Below, piece by piece: positions 1 to 5,251 of a DNA stretch of 5,251 bases. The notes below the pieces were generated by a model. The model was not told the origin of the DNA, searched no databases, and saw nothing but the letters and a program-made list of their open reading frames with translations. The position numbers were made by a program, and so were the translations under genes. The stretch lies in assembly GCA_016762975.1 (NCBI GenBank), contig JAESUV010000142.1, positions 5,439-10,689 on the forward strand, read 5' to 3'. This stretch comes from Gammaproteobacteria bacterium (lineage in GTDB: Bacteria > Pseudomonadota > Gammaproteobacteria > Pseudomonadales > Pseudohongiellaceae). The first letter of the stretch is position 1, and the number at the start of each line of letters is the position of its first letter.

Positions 1-336
1 AGCACCTAGAGATGTAATGACAACTGGCACCTTGTGCTTCACGCACATCTCGACATCGTGCATAAGCCGGTCGTTGGAATTGTGCACGATCTGGTTTACC
101 GCATACGGTGCGGCTGGGCTATCAGGATTCGCTTGATTGTGGGCGTCTAGCTCCTCAGAGATTCGCGTGAGCCATTGATCCAATACCTCGATAGGTCGAG
201 CGTTCAGCGCAGGAAATGAGCCCACGACGCCAGCCTTACACTGAGCAATAACAAGATCGGGGTTGGAGATGATAAAGAGTGGCGCTCCGACTACGGGTAG
301 CGAGAGTTTTCCTCGCAGAATTTCTGGTAAAGCCAT
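1..336 (-). CDS. Nitronate monooxygenase (2-nitropropane dioxygenase family), N-terminal part, cut by the window edge
   Basis: This is the first 112 residues of an FMN-dependent nitronate monooxygenase, a cytoplasmic TIM-barrel flavoprotein that oxidises alkyl nitronates to carbonyl compounds and nitrite. The sequence begins MALPEILRGKLSLPVVGAPL. It shows the family's first beta strand and flavin loop (PVVGAPLFIIS, residues 14-24), the following KAGVVGSFPALNARP segment (34-48), the NQIVHNSNDRL strand (about 81-91) and VPVVITSLGA (103-112). Family members are usually about 320-350 residues, so roughly two thirds, including the catalytic His region, lie beyond the left edge. The start is ATG at 336-334, preceded by a good AAAGGAA ribosome site (plus positions 343-349) at a spacing of 6 nt. 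It lies 48 bp downstream of the MBL-like gene on the same strand, so co-transcription is likely. Many proteins of this family have unknown physiological substrates, so the substrate here is not resolved. Confidence 0.9.
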   Translation of the reverse strand, partial: MALPEILRGKLSLPVVGAPLFIISNPDLVIAQCKAGVVGSFPALNARPIEVLDQWLTRISEELDAHNQANPDSPAAPYAVNQIVHNSNDRLMHDVEMCVKHKVPVVITSLGA

Positions 337-384
337 GGACAGTTCCTTTGCTGGTGTTGATTTTTTCCCAAATTAATTCGTAAA

Positions 385-1113
385 CTATTTCTTGCTCTCG
401 AACGCCTTATTCACCGCTCGCTCCACCGCTGCGTGCGCGCCCGTTTCCAATAGTGTGCCATGCGCTGCAAGCAGACGGTCGAATTTAAGCCCCAACAGTC
501 TTCTAAATTCAGCCTCCAGGCTCTCACCTTCCTGAGTCTGCACCTTCAGCCAGATAGGCCCTACAAGCGTAGTACGAGGAAATCCAATAAAGGGCAGTAG
601 TATCTTCGCAAGGATGTTGTTGTAACTGTAGTTACCGTAGTTCTGAATCGCATCGCAGGTAAAGAGAGTACCCCTGCCACGGTTAATCAACAGGGCACAT
701 TCGGGTTGTGTAGTGCCTGCAAATTCGAATATCTCTGCGTTGTCGAATGGAAGCGGAGCAACACTATCCAGCTCTTTGTCTATCTTAGGCACTGTAAAAG
801 TAGTACCGCCTGGCTGCGCCCACATCTGCGCGCCAAATTTCTCTACATAGTAGGGGTCATCGACTCCATGAAAACAACCAAGGCGAATGACGTGTTTGAT
901 TTTCCCGAGTTTCGCAAGCTGCGCCTCCACTTTCTCATTCACGCGCACAGGATTTATCAGAGATAACTCATCACCGTTTCTGATGATACCCATATTGCGA
1001 GTAATCCGAACTAGAGGATTCATCTTGATGCTGCCGCGCAACATGAAGAGATCCTCGGCTATTTCTTCCACGTTGCCGTGGGGGTAGATCGGTGTGTTGC
1101 TAGTCATAGTCAT
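385..1113 (-). CDS. Degenerate metallo-beta-lactamase-fold protein (DUF4336-like), 242 residues
   Basis: This is a soluble 242-residue protein with no signal peptide or membrane segment, hence probably cytoplasmic. Its layout resembles MBL-fold hydrolases of the DUF4336 type. There is an N-terminal beta region with an RNMGIIRNGDELSLINPVR block (39-57) and a helix followed by IKHVIRLGCFHGVDDPYYV (72-90), where MBL enzymes carry HxHxDH. A PGG turn lies near 101-103, then LFTCDAI (150-156) with Asp154, and LLAAHGTLL (214-222) with His218. The classical metal motif is thus reduced to His82, Asp85 and Asp86, but the later Asp and His are kept, so one metal could still be bound. The reaction is unknown. 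The start is ATG at 1113-1111. No clear Shine-Dalgarno precedes it, and an in-frame ATG two codons later is an equal alternative. The TAG stop at 387-385 is 48 bp before the nitronate monooxygenase start, which suggests an operon. Fold assignment is fairly sure; function is not. Confidence 0.82.
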   Translation of the reverse strand: MTMTSNTPIYPHGNVEEIAEDLFMLRGSIKMNPLVRITRNMGIIRNGDELSLINPVRVNEKVEAQLAKLGKIKHVIRLGCFHGVDDPYYVEKFGAQMWAQPGGTTFTVPKIDKELDSVAPLPFDNAEIFEFAGTTQPECALLINRGRGTLFTCDAIQNYGNYSYNNILAKILLPFIGFPRTTLVGPIWLKVQTQEGESLEAEFRRLLGLKFDRLLAAHGTLLETGAHAAVERAVNKAFESKK

Positions 1114-1120
1114 CTGCTTG

Positions 1121-1157
1121 TTAGCTTAATGGAGCTGCTGCCTCAAGAGGCTAAGCT
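1121..1157 (-). promoter_or_regulatory. Possible leader hairpin just upstream of the MBL-like start codon
   Basis: The palindrome GCCTC-AA-GAGGC (1140-1151) sits inside an outer inverted repeat, AGCTTA (1123-1128) with TAAGCT (1152-1157). In the minus-strand transcript this could fold as a bulged hairpin ending about 9 nt before the ATG at 1113. Here a ribosome would bind, yet no clear Shine-Dalgarno is present. A role in translation control or as a protein-binding palindrome is inference. The 11-nt bulge on one side makes the outer stem weak. Confidence 0.25.
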
Positions 1158-1161
1158 TACG

Positions 1162-1173
1162 CGATTCCTGCGC
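1162..1173. repeat. 12-bp direct repeat CGATTCCTGCGC, copy 1
   Basis: This 12-mer is identical to the one at 1424-1435 and in the same orientation. The two copies bracket about 250 bp of the gap between the dehydrogenase and MBL-like genes. No terminal inverted repeats or transposase lie inside, so a mobile origin is not shown. Confidence 0.5.
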
Positions 1174-1371
1174 TACGCACACCTACTCATAAAAGCATCC
1201 AAAATAGCAAGGAGATGGCCGAATCTGCGAGGCTCGCCGCGCAATTGAAATCCAAGGCAGCAATGTTATGACTTTGCGCGAATTGAGCAATGCGAAATAT
1301 CTCTATCGATGTACCGAGCAAAAACACTGCATTTGGATCAGCCGCTGTCCATTCGCGAATTGCGGATGAAA

Positions 1372-1398
1372 GGCGAAATCCGCTAAGCCAGCTTCGCC
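1372..1398 (-). terminator. Candidate weak intrinsic terminator after the dehydrogenase gene
   Basis: On the minus strand GGCGAA (1398-1393) pairs with TTCGCC (1377-1372). An internal GCT/AGC pair (1392-1390 with 1384-1382) lengthens the stem past a 4-nt bulge. The hairpin starts about 41 nt after the TAG stop and is followed by TTTC rather than a full U tract. The position is right for ending the dehydrogenase transcript, but the short T run makes it a weak call. Confidence 0.3.
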
Positions 1399-1423
1399 AG
1401 GAAACATGGAATCATATCGAAGC

Positions 1424-1435
1424 CGATTCCTGCGC
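1424..1435. repeat. 12-bp direct repeat CGATTCCTGCGC, copy 2
   Basis: This is the second copy of the 12-mer at 1162-1173. It lies only 4 bp beyond the stop codon of the dehydrogenase gene. Its GATTCC also pairs with GGAATC at 1408-1413 as a weak 6-bp inverted repeat. Confidence 0.5.
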
Positions 1436-1439
1436 CATT

Positions 1440-3584
1440 CTAGTCGGGCAGTCTAAACGCAACTAGTGCAGCGGGAAAATCTGTACGCGAGCTACCAATC
1501 TGCACGACGATATACTGCTTACCTTGATGCAGGTAGGTCATCATGCCGTACTGTCCCGGCGCAGGTAGCGGCACACTGCCAACAATCTCGCCAGTGAATT
1601 TGTCTCGTGCATTTAGGGTAAGTGGCGCATCGGGTATTTGCTGCACCCCTCCCTCGCTCAATGCGCGAGTTTGCACGAGAAGATCATCCATCACCATTTG
1701 AATAGACCAACCGACACCTCCCGTGTCAGGCACATCGACACCTTCTAACAGTGGATGGTTCTTAATCGAATCAGGAGTAGGACCGATTGCCATCGACCAG
1801 ACCTTCTCACCACTATTCATCTGATACGCGGTCAGTTGATTGTCCATCGGCTTGAAGACTCTAAGGCCATCAATGGTAGGTAGGCCACCGCCGCCGCCTG
1901 GCAACCAAGCAACTACTGTCTTACCGGTAGTCGGCGTGCTATTCGGTGTCACACCACCCTGACCGGGGATTGGGTAGTTAGGATTGTCTCTATCCACGCC
2001 GTTGGTCGGCCGCATGAACCCCGGCGCGAAACAATTGCGCGCGTGGGATGCGAACATTAAGCCCGTACTCGGGTCTCCGACAGGTGGATGGGGAATAACA
2101 TTGCCGGCGCCAATGCAGCCGATATTGTTGATATAGTCATTCTCGTGTCCCTGCGGCAGAGCCGGAACGTACAAGCCACCAACGCGATAGCCATTCAGGA
2201 TTACCATGGCCTGCTCTTTTAGCTCGGGCGTGTAATCAATAACAAACTCTTCGGTTAATCCGTTCGTAACAATCCCATCAACGGGTTCCGGCCAAGTTGG
2301 AAATGGCTGAGTAGGAGCGGTGTAATTTCCCGGCACCTGCGTTTGGAAGACCTCACGATCCTCAATCGGCCAAATAGGCTCGCCGGTCTCGCGATTAAAC
2401 GCGAACACGAGGCCCTGTTTAGTATTCTGAATAAGTGCGGGTATCGCTTGCCCATCAACGATTAAGTCCATCAGCATAGGCGGAGTGGGTAGGTCATAGT
2501 TCCACTGATCGCTGCGGTGTATTTGATAATGCCAACGACGTTCACCAGTTTGCACATCCAGCGCCAACACACTGCCGCCAAATAAGTTGTATCCAGGACG
2601 GTGACCGGCATAGGACTGCACCGTTGATGCATTGGTCACCATGTAGACGAGACCTAACTCAGGATCGGCAGAGGCTGGCGCCCAAGTAGAGATGTCGCCG
2701 GAGAATTTCCAGGCATCGTTTTCCCAGGTCTCGTTACCTACTTCGCCTGGCCGGGGAATGGAATGAAACTTCCACAGAAACTCACCAGTCGCCGCATCGA
2801 AACCCATTATGTCGCCCGGCACATTTTCGATACGAGTTTGCCCGTAGCTGGGCTGATGCCCAACCAACACGACCACCACACCATTGACTACTATCGGCGG
2901 AGCGGAGGCGGTAACCATGCCAAGCTCGCGCGGTATGCCGTAGTCCGGATCGTAGCTGCCGCCGGCAACCACATAGTCCTGCCACGGCCCCCAATCCTCT
3001 ACAAGTTTCGGTATAAGATCGACCACACCAGTCTGCTCGAAACCGTCTAGAGGTACGGGTTCTCCCCAATTCTCTAATGGTCTGCCAGTCTTAGCATCGA
3101 GAGCCCAGAGGAAGAAGCCCGGCGTCGTAATATAGACAACTCCCCGACCATCTACCTCGGCATAGGCGACTCCTTTTCCGTAGGCCTGCCTCGGCGAACG
3201 CTGGTGCCTAATCGTAGCGGGTTCGCGAAAGGTCCAAATGTTCTCCCCGGTAGCTGGGTCCATCGCAATTACCTGTCGGCGTGGAGTCGCCACGGTGTAT
3301 AGCATGCCGTCCACAAAGACCGGCGTCGAACGCGAGAAGTAGTCGAGATTCGGACCAAAATTATCGCTGCGCCAAATCCAAGCCTGCTCAAGCTCGGAGA
3401 AGTTCGAGGCATTGATCTGGTTCAGTGGCGAGTAACGCGTGTTGCCAGCATCGCCACCAAGGTAGCGCCATTCGCCGTTTTCTGTGCCCGTCAGGCCTTG
3501 CGCCATTACTAGACTGGATAACAACAAGGAAATTACAGAAAAGAAGAACCCAATGGTTCTCAAGAGTTTGATCGAGGAATGCAT
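1440..3584 (-). CDS. Secreted PQQ-dependent (quinoprotein) dehydrogenase, 714 residues, no haem domain
   Basis: This is a periplasmic eight-bladed propeller enzyme that oxidises an alcohol, sugar or polyol using PQQ and passes electrons to the respiratory chain. Residues 1-29 form a Sec signal peptide (hydrophobic core about 11-27, likely cleavage VMA-Q). The mature protein opens with the family block EWRYLGGDAGNTRYSPLNQI (38-57). Propeller W-motifs of the type DxxTGExxW recur near 109-117, 163-173, 263-271, 343-351, 398-405 and 590-596, with a last one at 661-668 lacking its Trp. HRSDQWNYDLPTPP (356-369) matches the active-site region of membrane glucose dehydrogenase-type enzymes. NTKQG (387-391) matches the segment carrying their PQQ-binding Lys, here Lys389. 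There is no CxxCH haem motif and no vicinal Cys pair, and the N-terminal membrane domain of Gcd is absent, so an external electron acceptor is expected. ATG 3584-3582 follows AAAGGGG (3600-3594) at 9 nt. The gene is divergent from the S46 peptidase gene. The substrate cannot be read from sequence. Confidence 0.93.
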   Translation of the reverse strand: MHSSIKLLRTIGFFFSVISLLLSSLVMAQGLTGTENGEWRYLGGDAGNTRYSPLNQINASNFSELEQAWIWRSDNFGPNLDYFSRSTPVFVDGMLYTVATPRRQVIAMDPATGENIWTFREPATIRHQRSPRQAYGKGVAYAEVDGRGVVYITTPGFFLWALDAKTGRPLENWGEPVPLDGFEQTGVVDLIPKLVEDWGPWQDYVVAGGSYDPDYGIPRELGMVTASAPPIVVNGVVVVLVGHQPSYGQTRIENVPGDIMGFDAATGEFLWKFHSIPRPGEVGNETWENDAWKFSGDISTWAPASADPELGLVYMVTNASTVQSYAGHRPGYNLFGGSVLALDVQTGERRWHYQIHRSDQWNYDLPTPPMLMDLIVDGQAIPALIQNTKQGLVFAFNRETGEPIWPIEDREVFQTQVPGNYTAPTQPFPTWPEPVDGIVTNGLTEEFVIDYTPELKEQAMVILNGYRVGGLYVPALPQGHENDYINNIGCIGAGNVIPHPPVGDPSTGLMFASHARNCFAPGFMRPTNGVDRDNPNYPIPGQGGVTPNSTPTTGKTVVAWLPGGGGGLPTIDGLRVFKPMDNQLTAYQMNSGEKVWSMAIGPTPDSIKNHPLLEGVDVPDTGGVGWSIQMVMDDLLVQTRALSEGGVQQIPDAPLTLNARDKFTGEIVGSVPLPAPGQYGMMTYLHQGKQYIVVQIGSSRTDFPAALVAFRLPD

Positions 3585-3710
3585 GAGTTTTGGCCCCTTT
3601 TGCTGCCGGCGTCACTCTTACTGAGAGAAAGGCCTGCCGCAGTCTGTTGTTGGAATTTTCGCCTAATTGCACACTAGACTAAAAGCTAACGCGCCCGAAG
3701 TCCACGTCCC

Positions 3711-3733
3711 TCGCCAATTCGCCATTCGCCATT
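3711..3733. repeat. Short tandem repeat, unit TCGCCAT (3 copies)
   Basis: TCGCCAAT (3711-3718) is followed by two exact TCGCCAT units (3719-3725 and 3726-3732). The array lies about 130 bp upstream of the dehydrogenase start codon. Such arrays can change copy number by slippage. No function is evident. Confidence 0.55.
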
Positions 3734-3788
3734 GGACAGTCGCGACACCCCGTTCATGAGGCCTAACGCGTAATTGGCTGTTTACATC

Positions 3789-3818
3789 TTGCGATATTGC
3801 ACTTGGTATCCGTATTAT
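3789..3818 (+). promoter_or_regulatory. Candidate sigma-70 promoter for the S46 peptidase gene
   Basis: TTGCGA (3789-3794, 4 of 6 matches to the -35 consensus) and TATTAT (3813-3818, 5 of 6 matches to -10) are separated by 18 bp. Initiation would fall near 3825, giving a leader of about 93 nt before ATG 3918. It is the best pair I found in the region. The prediction rests on consensus matching by eye only. Confidence 0.4.
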
Positions 3819-3834
3819 GTGCGTCTTACGGATA
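3807..3834. promoter_or_regulatory. Perfect 8-bp inverted repeat overlapping the -10 box (candidate operator)
   Basis: TATCCGTA (3807-3814) and TACGGATA (3827-3834) are exact inverted copies separated by 12 bp. The left arm overlaps the candidate -10 box and the right arm lies at or just past the expected start site. A dimeric repressor bound here would block the peptidase promoter. As RNA it would be an 8-bp stem with a 12-nt loop, but no T run follows, so it is not a terminator. The regulator is unknown. Confidence 0.4.
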
Positions 3835-3849
3835 ATTCGGTGGAAATAT

Positions 3850-3863
3850 CTGCTACCTAGCAG
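3850..3863. promoter_or_regulatory. 14-bp palindrome CTGCTA-CC-TAGCAG in the peptidase leader
   Basis: Perfect 6-bp arms flank a 2-bp centre, 54 bp before the peptidase start codon. It could be a second protein-binding site, or a 5-bp stem with a 4-nt loop in the leader RNA. It is short enough to occur by chance. Confidence 0.25.
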
Positions 3864-3904
3864 CAATGCATTTACCCAATTCACACTCCCCTTTCCAAAT
3901 AAAC

Positions 3905-3910
3905 AGGTGG
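3905..3910 (+). promoter_or_regulatory. Ribosome binding site AGGTGG that decides the peptidase start
   Basis: AGGTGG ends 7 nt before ATG 3918-3920, a normal spacing. The in-frame ATG at 3927-3929 would lie 16 nt away, so the first ATG is preferred. Confidence 0.6.
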
Positions 3911-3917
3911 CCTAGAA

Positions 3918-5251
3918 ATGTTTACCATGAAGACAAAGCAAGAACCGGCTCGATTTTCTCGCCGACTTTTAACGCCCCTGCTATTGCTAGCTGCAATCGG
4001 CACTAATTCCGTCGCCGACGAAGGCATGTGGCAGCCACATCAACTGCCCGACCTTAGCGACCAACTCATACAGCTAGGCCTGGAGATCAACCCTGAGAAC
4101 CTGAGTCGACTAGATCAATTCCCGATGAACGCTGTCGTCAGCTTGGGCGGCTGTAGTGCGTCCTTCGTTTCCCCCCAGGGCTTAGTGGTGACGAATCATC
4201 ACTGCGTCTATGGTTCCGTGCAGTACAACAGCACGCCGGAAAACAATCTACTAATCGATGGTTTCTTAGCGAAGCAACTCGATGAGGAGATTCCAACCGC
4301 GCCAGGTACCCGCGTGTATGTGACCGAGGAAGTAACCGACGTGACTTCAAACGTGTTGGCAGGCGTTTCCAAGTCAACTTCTGGAATAGATCGTTACAAT
4401 AGGATCGAAGCGAACCGAAAGTCTCTGATAGCGGATTGCGAATTATCAGGAAATCATCGCTGTGGCGTTTCCTCTTTTCATCAAGGCTTAGAATATTTCC
4501 TGATCAAACGCTTGGAAGTTCGCGATGTGCGTCTGGTCTATGCACCTGCAACAAGCATCGGTAAGTACGGCGGTGACATCGACAACTGGCAATGGCCACG
4601 TCACACGGGTGACTTCGGTTTCTACCGCGCCTACGTGGGAGCCGACGGGCGACCCGCGGAATACAACGAAGACAATGTACCCTATTCGCCTGCAAGCTTT
4701 TTAGAAGTAAGCGCAAAGGGTGTAGAAGATGGCGACTTTGTAATGGGTGTCGGCTATCCCGGTGGCACAAACCGCTACCGCACAACCGCCGAGGTTGAAA
4801 ATGAATTCGAATGGTACTACCCCGAGGCACGCGGCTTTCGTGAAGACTTAATCAGCATCATCAACGAAAATTCCACCACTGGTAGCGCTGCGCGTATCGC
4901 TTACGAAGGCACACTAGCCAGCCTGAACAACTATTCAAAAAACTTTCAGTCTATGGTGGAGAGCTATACAAAGAGCGACTTTATCGATAGACGCAGGTTG
5001 GCGGAAACCGACCTTGTCGAATGGATCAACAGCGATTCCGACAGGCGCGAAAAGTATGCCCCTGCTATAGGCCAACTCGAGACCCTGATAAAGACAAATC
5101 ATGCAGCACGCGAGGCTGATCTTGTGCGTAGCTATATGCGCTATGCAACTCTACCTAGTGCCGCACATCGTCTGTATCGCCTCGCTATGGAAAAACAGAA
5201 ACCAGATGCCCAACGCGAGCCCGGCTATCAAGAGCGAGACTTAAGACGTTT
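3918..5251 (+). CDS. S46-family dipeptidyl-peptidase (DPP7/DPP11 type), N-terminal 444 residues, cut by the window edge
   Basis: This is an exported serine peptidase that removes dipeptides from the N-terminus of periplasmic oligopeptides. A signal peptide (SRR at 14-16, hydrophobic LLTPLLLLAAIG at 17-28, likely cleavage SVA-D after residue 33) is followed by the family opening DEGMWQPHQLPDL (34-46). The motif GGCSASFVSPQGLVVTNHHC (77-96) supplies the catalytic His, by chymotrypsin logic His95 before Cys96. Cys79 and Cys96 are placed like the disulfide around that His. GGDIDNWQWPRHTGDFGFYR (218-237) is the Asp-bearing block; Asp232 fits the spacing seen in characterised members. GVGYPGGTNRY (277-287) and the helical insert (about 300-440) also match. 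The family is about 700-720 residues, so the catalytic Ser and the residue separating DPP7 from DPP11 specificity lie past the right edge. The frame is open throughout. It is divergent from the dehydrogenase gene, with its own candidate promoter and operator. Confidence 0.93.
   Translation, partial: MFTMKTKQEPARFSRRLLTPLLLLAAIGTNSVADEGMWQPHQLPDLSDQLIQLGLEINPENLSRLDQFPMNAVVSLGGCSASFVSPQGLVVTNHHCVYGSVQYNSTPENNLLIDGFLAKQLDEEIPTAPGTRVYVTEEVTDVTSNVLAGVSKSTSGIDRYNRIEANRKSLIADCELSGNHRCGVSSFHQGLEYFLIKRLEVRDVRLVYAPATSIGKYGGDIDNWQWPRHTGDFGFYRAYVGADGRPAEYNEDNVPYSPASFLEVSAKGVEDGDFVMGVGYPGGTNRYRTTAEVENEFEWYYPEARGFREDLISIINENSTTGSAARIAYEGTLASLNNYSKNFQSMVESYTKSDFIDRRRLAETDLVEWINSDSDRREKYAPAIGQLETLIKTNHAAREADLVRSYMRYATLPSAAHRLYRLAMEKQKPDAQREPGYQERDLRR

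Larger units (their letters stand above)
1114..1439. other. 326-bp non-coding gap between the dehydrogenase and MBL-like genes
   Basis: No convincing gene was found here. All frames are short. The longest plus-strand frame is 58 codons (1290-1466). It lacks a ribosome site and overlaps the antisense 3' end of the dehydrogenase gene. On the minus strand a 34-codon frame (1407-1303) contains a stretch resembling soluble PQQ sugar dehydrogenases. The gap also holds a candidate terminator (1372-1398), a 12-bp direct repeat at both ends (1162 and 1424), a 9-bp direct repeat CGCGAATTG (1277-1285 and 1354-1362), a perfect 10-bp palindrome ATTCGCGAAT (1351-1360) and a possible leader hairpin near 1121-1157. 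A separate promoter for the MBL-like gene would have to lie here, but no -35/-10 pair stood out. Confidence 0.7.
3585..3917. other. 333-bp divergent intergenic region between the dehydrogenase and peptidase genes
   Basis: This region must hold the start signals for both genes. On the plus strand it contains a plausible sigma-70 promoter, an overlapping 8-bp inverted repeat, a leader palindrome and the peptidase ribosome site (see separate entries). On the minus strand I see the dehydrogenase ribosome site (3594-3600) but no convincing -35/-10 pair. The 8-bp palindrome GTCGCGAC (3739-3746) and a short tandem repeat (3711-3733) lie in the dehydrogenase upstream region. A 73-codon minus-strand frame (3884-3663) crosses these repeats. 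It is judged non-coding because it lacks family features and is partly made of the tandem repeat. Confidence 0.7.

Noticed and set aside
706..1087. Plus-strand open frames opposite the MBL-like gene
   Set aside because: They have no ribosome sites or domain features and lie wholly antisense to a better supported gene.
1215..1271. 18-codon frame (MAESARLAAQLKSKAAML) after a perfect AAGGAG
   Set aside because: The Shine-Dalgarno touches the ATG with no spacer, so it could not work normally, and the peptide is too short to support.
1408..1430. GGAATC/GATTCC inverted repeat as a terminator just after the dehydrogenase stop
   Set aside because: It has only 6 bp of stem with an 11-nt loop and no T run on the minus strand. 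The hairpin at 1372-1398 is the better candidate.
1290..1466. 58-codon plus-strand frame starting MRNISIDVPSKNTAFG
   Set aside because: It has no ribosome site, has a stop codon one codon before the ATG, and its last nine codons lie antisense over the end of the dehydrogenase gene. No family is recognised.
2763..3069. 95-codon open frames on both strands inside the dehydrogenase gene
   Set aside because: They are shadows of a strongly supported 714-codon gene, and their translations are low-complexity Arg/Gly/His-rich or unrelated to any family.
3663..3884. 73-codon minus-strand frame upstream of the dehydrogenase
   Set aside because: It spans the divergent regulatory region and part of it is the translated tandem repeat. 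It has no ribosome site or recognisable domain.
4138..4830. Minus-strand open frames opposite the S46 peptidase
   Set aside because: They are antisense shadows rich in Arg, Pro and His, as expected from the complement of a coding sequence. The plus-strand frame has clear family motifs.

Overview
The window reads as chromosomal DNA of a Gram-negative, probably aquatic, heterotrophic proteobacterium. Gammaproteobacteria is my best guess, by protein flavour only. The reasons are two exported enzymes with Sec-type signal peptides (a PQQ-dependent dehydrogenase and an S46 peptidase), both usual for periplasms, plus roughly balanced base composition and good Shine-Dalgarno sites on three of the four genes. 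No rRNA, tRNA, CRISPR array, phage gene, transposase or plasmid gene was seen.

Layout. Three genes lie on the minus strand and are read right to left. A 714-residue secreted quinoprotein dehydrogenase (3584 to 1440) is followed by a 326-bp non-coding gap. Next comes a 242-residue degenerate metallo-beta-lactamase-fold protein (1113 to 385). After a 48-bp gap follows the N-terminal 112 residues of a nitronate monooxygenase (336 to the left edge). On the plus strand, divergent from the dehydrogenase, the first 444 codons of an S46 dipeptidyl-peptidase start at 3918 and run off the right edge. The catalytic His and probable catalytic Asp of the peptidase are inside the window; the Ser is not.

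The two larger non-coding stretches carry structure. The divergent region (3585-3917) holds a plausible sigma-70 promoter for the peptidase. An 8-bp perfect inverted repeat overlaps its -10 box, and a second short palindrome lies in the leader. A small tandem repeat lies in the upstream region of the dehydrogenase gene. The 1114-1439 gap is bounded by a 12-bp direct repeat. It contains a candidate terminator, a possible hairpin just before the start codon of the MBL-like gene, and a 34-codon frame that resembles a short piece of the soluble PQQ aldose dehydrogenase family.

How the genes work together. The MBL-like and nitronate monooxygenase genes are close enough to be one cytoplasmic transcription unit, while the dehydrogenase and peptidase act in the periplasm on oxidisable alcohols or sugars and on peptides. 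I see no evidence that all four form a single pathway. I found no convincing new multi-gene system here; the most interesting signals are regulatory-looking repeats and the decayed or unusual features described in the findings.
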